Assembly: GCA_945869725.1 (NCBI GenBank)
Contig: CAMBPO010000001.1
Coordinates: 62,001 to 126,000 of the forward strand
DNA length: 64,000 nt
Source of the DNA: Klebsiella pneumoniae
GTDB lineage: Bacteria > Pseudomonadota > Gammaproteobacteria > Pseudomonadales > Pseudohongiellaceae
Direction: 5' to 3'
The notes under the pieces were generated by a model. That model did not search any database, was not told the origin of the DNA, and was given only the letters and a program-made list of their open reading frames with translations. The position numbers and the translations under genes were made by a program. Below, piece after piece: positions 9,481 through 20,785 of the stretch (position 1 is its first letter; the number at the start of each line of letters is the position of its first letter).

Positions 9481-10932
9481 TTAAACAAAACCTTGCTTAG
9501 CCAGAGTTTTGCACAGCGCACCCACGCTGCCAGCTCCCTGTGTTATGACAATATCTCCGTCACGCAACAGGTCTTTAAGGACATCGCGCACTTCTTCATC
9601 GGTCTGCACAAACAGCGGGTCAATACGGCCACGCAAGCGGATGCTGCGACACAGACTTCTCGAGTCAGCACCCGGTATGATGTCCTCACCCGCGGAGTAC
9701 ACGTCCAGCATCAACAGAACATCCACTTCGGATAACACTTTTACAAAATCGTCGTAAAGATCCTTGGTGCGCGTGTATCGGTGAGGCTGGTAGATCATCA
9801 CCAGTCGCGCTTCCGGCCAACCGGCACGCAGTGCAGCAACGGTGGCGGCAACTTCGGTCGGATGATGACCATAATCATCCAGTAACATGATGCTACCGTC
9901 CTTGACCGGGAACATTCCCTGGGATTCAAAACGACGACCAACACCCTGGAATTTTGTCAGTCCGGTGCAAATTGCATCATTTCCAATACCCTCATCGGTA
10001 GCCACCACAATCGCAGCTGTTGCATTAAGCGCGTTGTGCCGGCCCGGAATTCCGAGGTTAATTTTCAGAGAAGAATGCCCATCCGGCCTGATCACCTCAA
10101 AGCTGGTGAACTGCCGATGCTGGGTGAGCCCAACGATTCGATAGTCTGCCTTTTCAGAAAACCCGTAGGTAATAACAGGGCGAGAGATACGCGGCAGTAC
10201 TTCTTCGATAACTGGATCATCGATACACAAAACGGCAAGACCATAAAAGGGAAGATTGTGCAGAAACTCAATGAAATAATTTTTCAGCTTGTTGAAGTCG
10301 CCGTCATAGGATCCCATGTGATCCGCATCAATGTTGGTAACCACTGCAACCATAGGCTGAAGATGCAAGAAGGAGACATCACTTTCATCAGCCTCGCACA
10401 CAAGATACTTGCTTTCGCCCAGACCTGCGTTGGTTCCCGCACTGTTCAAACGGCCACCGATCACAAACGTTGGCGCAAGTTTGGCTTCCGCAAAAATAGA
10501 GGCAACCAGACTGGTTGTTGTGGTTTTGCCATGGGTCCCTGCGATTGCCACTGAGTGGCGGTAACGCATCAGTTCACCCAGCATTTCAGCACGCGGAATA
10601 ATCGGCTTACCGGTTAGTTTTGCCTGCAACAATTCTGGGTTTTCACGATTCACAGCACTGGAGTAAACCACCACATCGGCACTGTCTATGTTACTGGCCT
10701 GATGACCGATAAAAACAAGCGCGCCCATACCCTCGAGACGTTCAGTCACCGAGGTAGCCTTGATATCAGAACCGGTAATTCTATAACCTTGATTTAATAA
10801 GACCTCGGCGATGCCGCACATCCCTGCGCCACCAATACCGACAAAGTGAATGGTCTTGATGCGGCGCATCTCCGGCACCTGATAGTAGCGACCGGAAGCA
10901 TTGTTGATAACGCGTGTGGCCAACTCAGCCAT
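9481..10932 (-). CDS. murC: UDP-N-acetylmuramate--L-alanine ligase MurC
   Basis: Cytoplasmic Mur ligase that adds L-alanine to UDP-MurNAc. With the ATG at 10932 the protein has 483 residues (E. coli 491). It shows the N-terminal Rossmann motif [18 protein letters not shown], the P-loop [26 protein letters not shown] and [10 protein letters not shown]. The start is fixed by GGAGGT six nt upstream, inside the last codons of murG, so the two genes overlap by 8 bp. A longer in-frame reading from 11013 runs inside murG and adds non-family residues. Confidence 0.97.
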   Translation of the reverse strand: MAELATRVINNASGRYYQVPEMRRIKTIHFVGIGGAGMCGIAEVLLNQGYRITGSDIKATSVTERLEGMGALVFIGHQASNIDSADVVVYSSAVNRENPELLQAKLTGKPIIPRAEMLGELMRYRHSVAIAGTHGKTTTTSLVASIFAEAKLAPTFVIGGRLNSAGTNAGLGESKYLVCEADESDVSFLHLQPMVAVVTNIDADHMGSYDGDFNKLKNYFIEFLHNLPFYGLAVLCIDDPVIEEVLPRISRPVITYGFSEKADYRIVGLTQHRQFTSFEVIRPDGHSSLKINLGIPGRHNALNATAAIVVATDEGIGNDAICTGLTKFQGVGRRFESQGMFPVKDGSIMLLDDYGHHPTEVAATVAALRAGWPEARLVMIYQPHRYTRTKDLYDDFVKVLSEVDVLLMLDVYSAGEDIIPGADSRSLCRSIRLRGRIDPLFVQTDEEVRDVLKDLLRDGDIVITQGAGSVGALCKTLAKQGFV

Positions 10933-12025
10933 GACAGACCTCCATGCAGATTTCACTGACTTTGTTACCCGCATCGGGAACTGCTTTGCGAAGCGCGGCA
11001 TCAGCCATTGCACGAAGTTGCCCAGGATTGCTGATCCATTGAGCCAAGGTATTGCTTAACACGTCTGCCGTCAGAGTGTGCTGTGGCACCAGCACAGCGG
11101 CGCCCGCATCGGCAAGCCAGCGCGCGTTTGCAGTCTGATGATCGTCGATTGCAAAAGGATACGGCACCAGCACAGAGGGCAGCCCGGACACGGCGATTTC
11201 CGCCAGCGTACCGGCACCTGCCCGACAGAGCACCACGTCCGCCCAATGATATGCTTCTGCCATATCTGTGATAAATGGCACGACTTTGTGCTGTTTATGC
11301 AAATCGATTCCCAAGGCCTGATAACGCCCACAGGTATCACCAAACTTGTCTTTCCCTGTCTGATGCCAGATCTCTATGGATACAGGCTGCCGTGATAACA
11401 ATTCCGGAATCACCTGATTGATGGCGGCGGCACCCAGACTGCCACCCAGCACCAGCACTCGCAGGGGGCGCTCGCCGCTAAATGCCCGGCTACGGGACTC
11501 AGCATCGACTGCAGCCATGGCGGCAATGTCTGCGCGCACCGGATTGCCGGTGCTAATCACATTGCGAGCAGAAGCAAACGTTCCAGGGAAAGCCTGAAGC
11601 ACTTTTCTGGCAAATGGACGAAGCAAACGGTTACTGGTGCCCGATACGGCATTCTGTTCATGAATCACCAATGGCCTGCGCAGCAACCACGCTGCGAGGC
11701 CGCCGGGGCCGGTGACATAACCACCCATGCCCAGCACACAACACGGGTCAATCCGGCGCAGCAGCACAATGGCTTGCCAGACGGAGCGCAACAACATAAA
11801 CGGAGCCAGCAGCAAGGCCATTCGGCCTTTACCACGCAGGCCGCTGACATGTAATTGATTCAGTCGAATATCGGTGTTGCGCAGAACATCATTTTCCATG
11901 CCTGTGGGGGTACCCAGCCATTCAACCAGGACACCACGCGCTTGCAATTGACGGGCAATAGTCAACGCAGGGAATATGTGACCCCCGGTACCTGCCGCCA
12001 TAATCAGAATCTTCTGTGCAGTCAT
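10925..12025 (-). CDS. murG: Lipid II synthase MurG (UDP-GlcNAc transferase)
   Basis: GT28 glycosyltransferase that adds GlcNAc to lipid I at the inner face of the membrane. The protein has 366 residues. It shows the Gly-rich [16 protein letters not shown] at the N-terminus, [34 protein letters not shown] (second G-loop) and [10 protein letters not shown], which includes the donor-binding region. The start overlaps the ftsW stop by 4 bp. It is a tightly packed member of the dcw cluster. Confidence 0.97.
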   Translation of the reverse strand: MTAQKILIMAAGTGGHIFPALTIARQLQARGVLVEWLGTPTGMENDVLRNTDIRLNQLHVSGLRGKGRMALLLAPFMLLRSVWQAIVLLRRIDPCCVLGMGGYVTGPGGLAAWLLRRPLVIHEQNAVSGTSNRLLRPFARKVLQAFPGTFASARNVISTGNPVRADIAAMAAVDAESRSRAFSGERPLRVLVLGGSLGAAAINQVIPELLSRQPVSIEIWHQTGKDKFGDTCGRYQALGIDLHKQHKVVPFITDMAEAYHWADVVLCRAGAGTLAEIAVSGLPSVLVPYPFAIDDHQTANARWLADAGAAVLVPQHTLTADVLSNTLAQWISNPGQLRAMADAALRKAVPDAGNKVSEICMEVCHG

Positions 12026-13233
12026 GGGGCTTCCTCCAAACTGTCATGACGCAGCATCTGACCGGTTTTCAACTCATATTCAGCGCGCAATAACACACCC
12101 ATCATCAGACAGCTGATTAACAGGCTGTTACCTCCGTAACTCAGGAATGGCAGCGTTAAACCTTTTGTTGGCAGCAAGCCGGTGTTCACACCAAAATTGA
12201 TAAAAGTCTGCGTGGCGAACACCATCGCAATACCGTAGGCAACATAAGCCACAAAATATGCCCCCTGCTTTTCAGCCGACCGAGCTACACCCATCGCTTT
12301 GCCGATCAGAAACGCAAACAACATCAGAACAATGACCACGCCAATCAGGCCGGTTTCTTCGGCCACGATGGACAGAATAAAATCAGTGTGCGCCTCGGGA
12401 AGGAAGTATAGTTTCTGCAGGCTGTTGCCAAGTCCCACACCCAGCCATTCGCCTCGACCAAATGCGATAAGCGCCTGAGTCAACTGGTACCCTTCGCCAT
12501 ATACATACTCATCCGCCCACGGGTTGAGGAATGATGTCAGCCGACTGATCACATGCGGCTTCATGATTGCCAGCGATGTCACGCCCGCGAAACTCAACAT
12601 CATGATCAGCAAAAATCTGTGAAGCCGTGCACCGGCGAGAAACAGCATGGTGAATGTGGTCGCCATCAGAATAACAATGGCGCCATGATCAGGCTCCAGA
12701 TACAGCAGCACCACCAACAAGCCCAGAATCGCCATCGGTTTGAGAAAACCGGCCCAATTGTTATGGACTTCTTCACGACGACGGGAAAGATAGGCCGCCA
12801 TGTAAAAAATCATGAACAACTTGGTCATTTCAGATGGCTGCAGACGATAAAAGCCAAGATCAATCCAACGCGCACTGCCGTTAACAATAGTGCCCAAACC
12901 TGGTATCAGCACTGCAATCAACAAGATGGCTGACACAATCAGCAGAACATGACTAATCCGATACCAGATTCTCATGCTGATGGTGAGCACAATCATCATG
13001 ATGGCCAAACCAAGCCCGATAAAAAATAACTGGCGCTTGAAAAAATACAATGGATCATTCGCCAGACTGCTGCCGAGATCCATCGAGGCAGACGTCATGA
13101 TGATAAGACCAAAACCCATCAAGGTCAGGGTAACCAGCCACAATGAATTTAATGGTGGCGTAGCACTCACATTGGCAGCAGGTTGGGCCACCTGACTCCT
13201 GATCCACGGCAATCTGATGGAGAAGAAACTCAT
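12022..13233 (-). CDS. ftsW: SEDS-family peptidoglycan glycosyltransferase FtsW
   Basis: Polytopic membrane glycosyltransferase that polymerises septal lipid II together with FtsI. The protein has 403 residues with about ten hydrophobic segments and a cytoplasmic N-terminus of about 30 residues. SEDS signatures include GSARWIDLGFYRLQPSEMTKL, a large periplasmic loop with FLNPWADEYVYGEGYQLTQ, LPEAHTDFILSIVAEETGLIG and the C-terminal GLTLPFLSYGGNSLL. The start overlaps the murD stop by 4 bp. Confidence 0.97.
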   Translation of the reverse strand: MSFFSIRLPWIRSQVAQPAANVSATPPLNSLWLVTLTLMGFGLIIMTSASMDLGSSLANDPLYFFKRQLFFIGLGLAIMMIVLTISMRIWYRISHVLLIVSAILLIAVLIPGLGTIVNGSARWIDLGFYRLQPSEMTKLFMIFYMAAYLSRRREEVHNNWAGFLKPMAILGLLVVLLYLEPDHGAIVILMATTFTMLFLAGARLHRFLLIMMLSFAGVTSLAIMKPHVISRLTSFLNPWADEYVYGEGYQLTQALIAFGRGEWLGVGLGNSLQKLYFLPEAHTDFILSIVAEETGLIGVVIVLMLFAFLIGKAMGVARSAEKQGAYFVAYVAYGIAMVFATQTFINFGVNTGLLPTKGLTLPFLSYGGNSLLISCLMMGVLLRAEYELKTGQMLRHDSLEEAP

Positions 13234-14591
13234 GATAAAGCCTCCACTGCCGCGGCGAATGTTCTGCCGCGGTGTGCAAAGTCTTTGAACATGTCAAAAC
13301 TTGCGCAGGCGGGGGACAACAGCACAGCATCGCCTGCCGTAGCGCTAATAGCCGCTTCGGTCACCGCTTCTTCCATCGAAGTGGCACGCATGATGTCAAC
13401 GCTGTGTTCGATGACATGAGCTATCTGATCCGCATCTTTGCCGATCAGAATGACGCGCTTCACATAGCGATCAAGTACAGGTAACAAGGGTGAAAAGTCC
13501 TGCTCTTTGCCAATGCCGCCGGCTATCAACACAAGCTCACCAGCGGTTCTTTCGCCAATCCCCTGCAAGGCCATCACGGTAGCGCCAACGTTAGTCCCTT
13601 TGGAGTCATTGAAATAATCAACTCCTTTAAAACGACGAACTAACTGACAACGATGAGGCAAGCCGGAGAATTCGCGCAGGGTTGCCAGCATCGCTTCTTC
13701 TGGCAAACCAACGGCTCGGCCAAGCATAAAGGCTGCCATAGCATTGGAGAGATTGTGGCGCCCGGCAATTTTGATTTCGCTGACCGGCATTAGGGGTTTT
13801 CCATCAATCGCCATCCAGCTTTCACCCGCATGGCTGACAACACTGGCGCCTTCGTCAGAGTGACTATCGATTCCAAAAAAGCTGAGCGCAGCATCTGTTG
13901 TGTGCCATGGACGCGATTCGATTGAATCGCGATTAATGACTATTTGCCTGCTGCCCCGGAAAATGCGTTGCTTGGCGGCCATGTAATCTTGCATGCCGTC
14001 ATAACGATCCAGATGATCCTCACTGATATTAAGAATCGTTGACACTTCAGCATTCAGCTGCTGGGTAGTTTCCAATTGAAAACTAGACAGCTCAAGCACA
14101 TAGAGATCTCGCTCTGCGCTGCGCAAGAGATCCAGCGCCGGTGTGCACGCACGGCCGTCCAGATTCCCGCCCACACCAACGTGTTTGCCTGCTTTGACCG
14201 CCATTTCTCCGAGCAAGGTCACCACGGTGCTTTTGCCATTTGAACCCGTAATGGCGGCAACTGGCGCCTTGGCCTCGCGAGTGAATATGTCAATGTCGCC
14301 GGTTACCGGAATTCCACTCTGAATCGCCAGTACTATTTCAGGGGTTCTCAGGCTGATACCCGGGCTCACCACCAATTCAGAGGCCTTCAACATGCTCTGA
14401 CTGCTGAAGCCGCCCAGTTCCAATTCAATACCGGGAAACTCAGCGCGAAATTCCGCGAGAGCAGGTGGACTGAAGCGACTGTCGATGACACTGAAACTAA
14501 TGCCTCTGGAGGCAAAATAACGCGCGCACGACAGCCCGGTCTGTCCTAGACCTACTATCACTTTCACGCCATTGTTATTGCCAGACTGCAT
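13230..14591 (-). CDS. murD: UDP-N-acetylmuramoyl-L-alanine--D-glutamate ligase MurD
   Basis: Cytoplasmic Mur ligase that adds D-glutamate to UDP-MurNAc-L-Ala. It shows VKVIVGLGQTGLSCARYF at the N-terminus, the P-loop AAITGSNGKSTVVTL, the SSFQLETTQ segment, ILNISEDHLDRY and FNDSKGTNVGATV in the C-terminal domain. I prefer the ATG at 14591 (453 residues) because GGAG lies six nt upstream. The first in-frame ATG at 14603 (457 residues) has only a weak site. It lies 40 bp after mraY and overlaps ftsW by 4 bp. Confidence 0.95.
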   Translation of the reverse strand: MQSGNNNGVKVIVGLGQTGLSCARYFASRGISFSVIDSRFSPPALAEFRAEFPGIELELGGFSSQSMLKASELVVSPGISLRTPEIVLAIQSGIPVTGDIDIFTREAKAPVAAITGSNGKSTVVTLLGEMAVKAGKHVGVGGNLDGRACTPALDLLRSAERDLYVLELSSFQLETTQQLNAEVSTILNISEDHLDRYDGMQDYMAAKQRIFRGSRQIVINRDSIESRPWHTTDAALSFFGIDSHSDEGASVVSHAGESWMAIDGKPLMPVSEIKIAGRHNLSNAMAAFMLGRAVGLPEEAMLATLREFSGLPHRCQLVRRFKGVDYFNDSKGTNVGATVMALQGIGERTAGELVLIAGGIGKEQDFSPLLPVLDRYVKRVILIGKDADQIAHVIEHSVDIMRATSMEEAVTEAAISATAGDAVLLSPACASFDMFKDFAHRGRTFAAAVEALS

Positions 14592-14631
14592 CAATTTCTC
14601 CATTCGACGGTTTCGTCTTTTCAGCTTTTGC

Positions 14632-15714
14632 TTATCTCAGTTTTAGTGTTGCCAAACCAAACAACACCAGCATCACCGTAATAATCCAGAAACGCACAAT
14701 GACCCTGGGCTCTGGCCAACCTATCAGTTCAAAATGATGGTGTATGGGCGCCATGCGGAAGATGCGCTTGCCTGTGAGCTTGAACGAGGCAACCTGCAGG
14801 ATCACCGACATTGTTTCCGCGACAAATATGCCGCCCATAATAAACAGCACTATTTCGTGACGCGCGATAACGGCCACTACTCCCAGTGCCGCACCCAAGG
14901 CCAACGCGCCGACATCACCCATAAACACTTGAGCGGGATAGGTGTTAAACCACAGAAATCCGAGGCCAGCACCTACCAACGCACCGCAGAAAATGACAAG
15001 TTCTTCGGTACCGGTGACAAAAGGAATACGCAGGTATTCGGCGAATTCGGAGTGACCCGCCAGATAAGCAATAATGCCCAGCGCGCCTCCCACCATCACC
15101 GTTGGCAAAATCGCAAGACCATCAAGTCCATCGGTCAGGTTGACTGCGTTACTGCTGCCGACAATCACAAAGTAGCTGATGACAATAAACAGAATGCCGG
15201 TATCGATTGAGACATCCTTGAAAAACGGCACAATGTAAGAGGTCTGAACAGGGTCAGTGGCGCTAAAGTAGAGAAACAAAGCTGCTGCGAGACCTATCAC
15301 GGATTGCCAAAGATATTTCCATTTAGCGGGCAGTCCACGCGGATCTTTGCGAAACACCTTGCGGTAATCATCAACCCAGCCTACGGCCCCAAACAGCAAG
15401 GTTGTCAGCAACACGACCCACACATAACTGTTACGTAGATCTGCCCACAGCAAGGTGCTGACTGCAATACTGATCAGAATCAGCGCACCACCCATGGTTG
15501 GCGTGCCCGCCTTGCTTAAGTGTGATTTTGGACCATCATCACGGACAACTTGCCCGATCTTCTGCTGACTTAACTTTCTGATCATCCACGGCCCAATCAT
15601 CAGCGAAAGAATCAACGCTGTCATGATACCCATGATGCCGCGCACGGTAATGTACTGCAGCACGGCGAATCCGCTTTCAAATGTGGTCAGATATTCGGCG
15701 AGTAGGAGCAGCAT
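14632..15714 (-). CDS. mraY: Phospho-N-acetylmuramoyl-pentapeptide transferase MraY
   Basis: Polytopic inner-membrane enzyme that joins UDP-MurNAc-pentapeptide to undecaprenyl phosphate to make lipid I. The protein has 360 residues, the same as E. coli, with about ten membrane segments. It shows the cytoplasmic loop [14 protein letters not shown], the DD motif [22 protein letters not shown], the catalytic-loop [11 protein letters not shown] and [21 protein letters not shown]. The ATG shares one base with the murF stop (TAATG). Confidence 0.98.
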   Translation of the reverse strand: MLLLLAEYLTTFESGFAVLQYITVRGIMGIMTALILSLMIGPWMIRKLSQQKIGQVVRDDGPKSHLSKAGTPTMGGALILISIAVSTLLWADLRNSYVWVVLLTTLLFGAVGWVDDYRKVFRKDPRGLPAKWKYLWQSVIGLAAALFLYFSATDPVQTSYIVPFFKDVSIDTGILFIVISYFVIVGSSNAVNLTDGLDGLAILPTVMVGGALGIIAYLAGHSEFAEYLRIPFVTGTEELVIFCGALVGAGLGFLWFNTYPAQVFMGDVGALALGAALGVVAVIARHEIVLFIMGGIFVAETMSVILQVASFKLTGKRIFRMAPIHHHFELIGWPEPRVIVRFWIITVMLVLFGLATLKLR

Positions 15715-17087
15715 TAATCAATTTTCTCATTTCTTATTTTTTTCACAATCTCATCCATCGCCGCACTTCGCGAACCTTTGACCAGTGCCACATGTCCCGC
15801 TGTCAGAGAGAGCCTGGCGTGCTCGGCCAAACTGCTTTTGTTGTCAAAATGAATTGCGCCTTGGCCAAAAGCGGCTGAACTGGCCGCTGTGAACGAACCA
15901 ACTGTCCAGAGATGTTTAACACCCAGGGAGCGTGCGAACTCACCAAGCTGACGGTGCGCGCCCTCTGTAAGCTCACCCAGCTCCGCCATGTCGCCGGCGA
16001 TCAGCACGCTCTGCATTTCTTTGGAGACAGCGGCTTGTTGCAGCACTTCAATCGCAGCTCTGAAGGACGAAGGGCTGGCATTGTAAGAATCATCAATCAG
16101 GCGGGAACCGTTGACGCCGCTCATGGCTTCAAGCCTGCCATGCACGGCCTGCGCTTCCGACAGAGCGGCCTGCGCGTCAACCAATGCAGCGCCCGCCTCG
16201 ATGGCCAGCGCGGCTGCCGCCACGGCGTTGCTCACATTGTGTAAACCGGGCAGTGGCAGCTCGCACACAATAGATCCTGCCGGGGTGTGTAATTCAAAAC
16301 GCGTCGAGTCACTGTTGATGTCCAGCACAATTGCCCGGTAATCTGCAGATGCTTTTCCGGTACCCGAAAAGCTGACACAGCGGCGATTGCCGGCACGCTG
16401 CTGCCACACCGGGAAATGCGGGTCATCTGCATTGAGTATGACGGTGTGCGTTGAAGGCGCGGAGTCAATTATCTCGCCCTTGCCGCTGACAACACCTTGC
16501 AAACCGCAAAACCCCTCAACGTGAGTTTCGGCTGCGTTGTTGAGCAGTACGATATGAGGATCGGTAATGCGCGTGCCCCAGGCGATCTCGCCACGGGTAT
16601 TGGCACCCAACTCAATGACCACCCGTTGATGTGATTCGTCGATCTCTAGCAGCATTTTTGGGGCACCAATGCTGTTATTCAGATTCCCACGAGTAACCAA
16701 GGTTCGGTGTTGCCTGCCCAGAATTGCGCCAGTCAACTCCTTAACGGTGGTTTTGCCTTGACTGCCCGTGATAGCAACCACAATGGCATCACTTTTTGAT
16801 CTGTTCAGGTAGCCAAGCCATCCCAACGCCTGCACGGTATCGCGCACCACCAGTTGCGGAATGTCGACAGCCTGCGGTTCGCTGACAATAGCGGCGACAG
16901 CTTCTTTATGCTGCGCAAATTCAGCAAACTTATTGCCATCAAAATTTTCACCCCTGAGTGCAACAAACAGATCACCAGCCACAAGTGTTCTGGTGTCTGT
17001 GTTGACTCGGGCGAAACTCACATCACTGCCGATGATCCTGGTCGGCATGAAAGGATACAACTTGCTCAGAGACAGGCTTCCAATCAT
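15714..17087 (-). CDS. murF: UDP-N-acetylmuramoyl-tripeptide--D-alanyl-D-alanine ligase MurF
   Basis: Mur ligase that adds D-Ala-D-Ala to complete UDP-MurNAc-pentapeptide. The protein has 457 residues. It shows [20 protein letters not shown] in the N-terminal domain, the P-loop [39 protein letters not shown] and [14 protein letters not shown] in the C-terminal domain. The start overlaps the murE stop by 4 bp (ATGA) behind a GGAGAG ribosome-binding site. Its dipeptide substrate is made by DdlB of the same cluster. Confidence 0.97.
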   Translation of the reverse strand: MIGSLSLSKLYPFMPTRIIGSDVSFARVNTDTRTLVAGDLFVALRGENFDGNKFAEFAQHKEAVAAIVSEPQAVDIPQLVVRDTVQALGWLGYLNRSKSDAIVVAITGSQGKTTVKELTGAILGRQHRTLVTRGNLNNSIGAPKMLLEIDESHQRVVIELGANTRGEIAWGTRITDPHIVLLNNAAETHVEGFCGLQGVVSGKGEIIDSAPSTHTVILNADDPHFPVWQQRAGNRRCVSFSGTGKASADYRAIVLDINSDSTRFELHTPAGSIVCELPLPGLHNVSNAVAAAALAIEAGAALVDAQAALSEAQAVHGRLEAMSGVNGSRLIDDSYNASPSSFRAAIEVLQQAAVSKEMQSVLIAGDMAELGELTEGAHRQLGEFARSLGVKHLWTVGSFTAASSAAFGQGAIHFDNKSSLAEHARLSLTAGHVALVKGSRSAAMDEIVKKIRNEKID

Positions 17088-18637
17088 GACGGCTCTCCAC
17101 TGACAACCAGCGATGCCGCCACCAGCCTGCGTCGACGTAAAGCCAGTCCCGCTTGTCCGATATCGCTGAACGCCATCCGCTGACCGCCGATGTCCTGATA
17201 ACTCTCATGACCTTTGCCCGCTATCAGAACCACATCGCCGATGCTGGCGCCGGCCATGGCCGATTCAATCGCCGCTGCGCGGTCACGCTCAATAATGACC
17301 TGTTCACGTCGGCTGAATCCAAACATGATCTGCCGGACAATATCATCAGCATTTTCCAGTCGGGGATTATCATCGGTGACAATCACTTTATCCGCCAGAG
17401 ACTCGGCTACTTCGGCCATCAGAGGGCGCTTACCCTGATCCCGATTTCCTCCGCAGCCAAAGACACACCAGACCTTCCCGCGTGTATGTTGCCTCACGGC
17501 CTGCAGGGCATTTTTTAATCCATCGGGAGTGTGCGCATAATCAACAACAGCTGTGACACCTGACTCGGTTCCAACAACCGCCATCCTGCCATCGACTGGA
17601 ACTAAACGCGACGCTGCACTCAGGACATCTTCCAACCTGAACCCGCCCGGCAGAGTCATAACGGCACACACAGCGGCCAGCACATTGCTCAGGTTAAACG
17701 ACCCCAACAACTGACTGTTGATCCGCCCAACTCCCCAGGGCGTTGTTACGTCAGCATCAAAGCCATCGGAACGGAAACTCACATCATTGACATGGACGTT
17801 GGCAAGACGGTTATTGATACTGAACGTGTAACTGCGCGCACAGCGTGGCAATGCATTCAACATAACAGCAGCATGGCTGTCATCAATGTTTATGATGCCT
17901 ACTTTTAAGGCGGGGTTTTGGAACAGTCTGCGCTTTGACTCTGCGTAGGCAGCCATTGTGCCGTGATAGTCCAGATGATCTCGTGTCAGATTGGTAAACA
18001 CCGCCGTATGAAAATCCACCCCAATCAGCCGATGCTGGTGCAGACCCTGCGAAGAGGCTTCCATCGCAACAGACCGGGTATTACTGTCTCGCATCTGTGC
18101 CAGCACACCTTGCAGAACCAAGGCATCAGGAGTTGTGAACCCGGTGTCACGCAGATCCGGATAGACGCCGCAACCCAAGGTACCAATAATCCCGCACGTG
18201 TGTCCCAGAGTGTGCAGTATCTGTGCGATAAATTGTGTACAGCTGGTTTTACCGTTTGTACCGGTGACACCAATCACATCCATAGACTGACTGGGATACT
18301 GATAAAAGCGCGCCGCAATTTCTCCAAGTTTTGCGCGAAGTCCGGAGACTGCAATCACCGGTACATTGCCGACCCATCGTGTTCCGTGACACTTGTCCCC
18401 CTCATCGGCAAGAACCGCTGCAGCACCATTACCGATGGCTATCTCAATGTAGTCACGGGCATCGTGATTTTTTCCGAATAGTGCGCAGAACAAGTCACCT
18501 GGTCGTACTGTGCGGCTATCAAGCTGCAATCCGCTGACGCTCACAGACTGGCAGCGCACATCAAGACCCGCCTCAAACTCTGCCGGAATCAGCGCGCTGA
18601 GTGCAATCAAGGAATGAGCCGGTTCGACCGTTTTCAT
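17084..18637 (-). CDS. murE: UDP-MurNAc-L-alanyl-D-glutamate--2,6-diaminopimelate ligase MurE
   Basis: Mur ligase that adds the third stem-peptide residue. The protein has 517 residues. It shows LQLDSRTVRPGDLFCALFGK, the P-loop VIGVTGTNGKTSCTQFIA, TNLTRDHLDYHGTM and VVDYAHTPDGLKNAL. The DNPR motif in VTDDNPRLENADDI is the known signature for meso-diaminopimelate rather than lysine, so the peptidoglycan should be of the DAP type. It starts 4 bp after ftsI and overlaps murF. Confidence 0.97.
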   Translation of the reverse strand: MKTVEPAHSLIALSALIPAEFEAGLDVRCQSVSVSGLQLDSRTVRPGDLFCALFGKNHDARDYIEIAIGNGAAAVLADEGDKCHGTRWVGNVPVIAVSGLRAKLGEIAARFYQYPSQSMDVIGVTGTNGKTSCTQFIAQILHTLGHTCGIIGTLGCGVYPDLRDTGFTTPDALVLQGVLAQMRDSNTRSVAMEASSQGLHQHRLIGVDFHTAVFTNLTRDHLDYHGTMAAYAESKRRLFQNPALKVGIINIDDSHAAVMLNALPRCARSYTFSINNRLANVHVNDVSFRSDGFDADVTTPWGVGRINSQLLGSFNLSNVLAAVCAVMTLPGGFRLEDVLSAASRLVPVDGRMAVVGTESGVTAVVDYAHTPDGLKNALQAVRQHTRGKVWCVFGCGGNRDQGKRPLMAEVAESLADKVIVTDDNPRLENADDIVRQIMFGFSRREQVIIERDRAAAIESAMAGASIGDVVLIAGKGHESYQDIGGQRMAFSDIGQAGLALRRRRLVAASLVVSGEPS

Positions 18638-18641
18638 GCGC

Positions 18642-20369
18642 TTATCTCGCCGTCAGACTCATGATGTTTGAGGGATCAACCCGATCGGGTGTGACGTCGA
18701 GAATTCGCATAGCCCCACTGGCAATTCTTGCAAACACTGGCGCGGCAACCTGACTGCCATAACGCTGAGCGCCTTGTGGTTCATTGATGATAATAATCAC
18801 CACAATGCGTGGATCGTCGGCAGGAATATAGCCAGCGAACATCGAATTGTGCAGATTGTCCTGATAGCCATTTTCACCCACGACTCGCGCCGTACCTGTT
18901 TTACCGGCAACACTGTAAAAGGGCACACTGGCTCCATCGAACCCGCCTAACTCAGGATCAACAACAGCCTCAAGCATCTGCTGCACTTCCGTCACAACGC
19001 TGTGTTCAATGACGCGCTCGGGTTCAGCGGCGCCAGGCATATCATTGCCGTTTTTCAGCAAGGTAATGGGCAGGCGCACACCATCATTGGCGATCACGCT
19101 GTAGGCCTGCGCCAGTTGCAGTGTTGAGGTTGACATGCCGTAACCAAATGACAGTGTTGCCGTTTCAATGTCGTGCCAGACCCGATGATTGGGCATAACA
19201 CCGCCACGCTCACCCGGAAAACCACTGGCGGAACTTTCACCAAAGCCGACTCTGAGTAACACATCACGAAGGCGCTCATGACCCACGGCCAGTGCTATTT
19301 TTGCAGACGCGATATTGCTGGATTTCACCAGCATCTCTTCAAGCGATATCTCACCGTAGTTGTAACCGCGATCAACCACATAATCCCGACCAACACGCAT
19401 ACGGCCGGGTCGCGTGTCGATCAATGTTGTGCGGTCATACAGACCCGACTCCACACCAGCAACCGCCGTAAACGGCTTGAGTGTTGAACCCGGTTCAAAC
19501 AGGTCAGTTACTGCCCGATTTCTCAGCGCACCAAAATCAGTAATACTGCCTCTGTTATGCGGGTTAAATGAGGGCTGATTCACCATCGCAAGAACTTCGC
19601 CGGTCTTGACGTCCAGCACAATGGCAGACGCCGAGCGTGCCTGGCGATAAATGTACTCTGCCTTCAATTCTTTATAAGCAAGATTCTGGATGCGAAAATC
19701 CAGACTCAATTCCAGCGCGTTTCCTGGCTGGGCGGGCTGAATAGTATTGAGCTCACGGATGATACGCCCACGTCGGTCCTTGATGACCTGCTGACTACCG
19801 GGCACGCCCTTGAGCCACTCGTCAAAGGCGAGCTCAAGGCCTTCCTGACCGATATCATCGACATTACTGAAACCCAACACGTGCGAAGTCACTTCGCCCT
19901 GAGGGTAGTACCTCTGATATTCCTGACGCGCATAGACACCAGGTATCCCCAGGGACAATACATGATCAGCTTCAGCCGGGGGTATACGACGACGCACATA
20001 CAGGAACTCTCGGCCCGAACTGGCCTGAACCTGTGACAGCAAAGTATCCGCATCCATTTGCAAACCCAGCGCCAGTTCGCGGACGCCCGCCTCGTTACCG
20101 GCCAGTTCACGCGGATTTACCCAGACAGATTTGACCGGTGTGCTGATCGCTAAAGGCTCGCCATTTCTATCCGTTATCATGCCGCGGTGCGCTACTAATG
20201 GCTCAACGCGGACCGTCCGGGCATCACCCTCAGTCTGAAGAAACTCGCCGTCTACCAACTGCAGACTGAATAACTTCCAGATGATCGCTGCAGCAGCCAG
20301 TGCAAGGCATCCCCATACCAGACGGAGCCGCCATACGCCTGCCGGTTGAGCAGCCGATTGATCACTCAT
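18642..20369 (-). CDS. ftsI: Septal peptidoglycan transpeptidase FtsI (PBP3)
   Basis: Class B penicillin-binding protein that cross-links septal peptidoglycan with FtsW. The protein has 575 residues: a short cytoplasmic tail, one membrane segment at about 15-35, the pedestal from about 60 and the transpeptidase domain from about 240. The active-site serine is S295 in EPGSTLKPF (SxxK), followed by the SSN motif in LVKSSNIASAK and KTGTA near residue 485. The start overlaps the ftsL stop by 8 bp. All three catalytic motifs are intact. Confidence 0.98.
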   Translation of the reverse strand: MSDQSAAQPAGVWRLRLVWGCLALAAAAIIWKLFSLQLVDGEFLQTEGDARTVRVEPLVAHRGMITDRNGEPLAISTPVKSVWVNPRELAGNEAGVRELALGLQMDADTLLSQVQASSGREFLYVRRRIPPAEADHVLSLGIPGVYARQEYQRYYPQGEVTSHVLGFSNVDDIGQEGLELAFDEWLKGVPGSQQVIKDRRGRIIRELNTIQPAQPGNALELSLDFRIQNLAYKELKAEYIYRQARSASAIVLDVKTGEVLAMVNQPSFNPHNRGSITDFGALRNRAVTDLFEPGSTLKPFTAVAGVESGLYDRTTLIDTRPGRMRVGRDYVVDRGYNYGEISLEEMLVKSSNIASAKIALAVGHERLRDVLLRVGFGESSASGFPGERGGVMPNHRVWHDIETATLSFGYGMSTSTLQLAQAYSVIANDGVRLPITLLKNGNDMPGAAEPERVIEHSVVTEVQQMLEAVVDPELGGFDGASVPFYSVAGKTGTARVVGENGYQDNLHNSMFAGYIPADDPRIVVIIIINEPQGAQRYGSQVAAPVFARIASGAMRILDVTPDRVDPSNIMSLTAR

Positions 20370-20727
20370 GACGCACCATTATTATTTTTGACCAGTCTGG
20401 GAATGTCATATTGAGCTCTTCCATAGCACGACGTTCTATCCGCCCCTCCAGCCCGAAGGTGCTTTGCTCTATCAATAGCTGCCCCCAATGAACATCCAGT
20501 TCGTTGGATTGCACACGTAACTGCTGCAACTCGTGAAAAGTCATTCGGTGTTGGTAGCTGACATACACAACAGCAAGCGCACTGACTACCACAGCGAACA
20601 TCAGACCGGTTACCAGCAGATTGGCAGCCGAAAAAAGACCCAGCCACGAGAAGACTTTTGGCTGCAACTCCGGGGCCGGCTCAAAGACCTGCTTGCTATG
20701 CTTGGGTTTTTGTTGTGTGCTTGTCAT
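20362..20727 (-). CDS. ftsL: Cell division protein FtsL
   Basis: Small bitopic protein of the FtsQBL subcomplex that activates FtsWI. The protein has 121 residues with a basic cytoplasmic tail, a membrane segment at about 34-54 (LLVTGLMFAVVVSALAVVY) and a periplasmic heptad-like region (FHELQQLRVQSNELDVHW). FtsL is poorly conserved in sequence, so the call rests on topology, size and position between rsmH and ftsI. No strong ribosome-binding site precedes the ATG at 20727. Confidence 0.9.
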   Translation of the reverse strand: MTSTQQKPKHSKQVFEPAPELQPKVFSWLGLFSAANLLVTGLMFAVVVSALAVVYVSYQHRMTFHELQQLRVQSNELDVHWGQLLIEQSTFGLEGRIERRAMEELNMTFPDWSKIIMVRHE

Positions 20728-20785
20728 GAATTATTGTCTGTTGTGTATTTTTTGGTTTAGTTAGTAATGCGCAAGCAACTGCTTT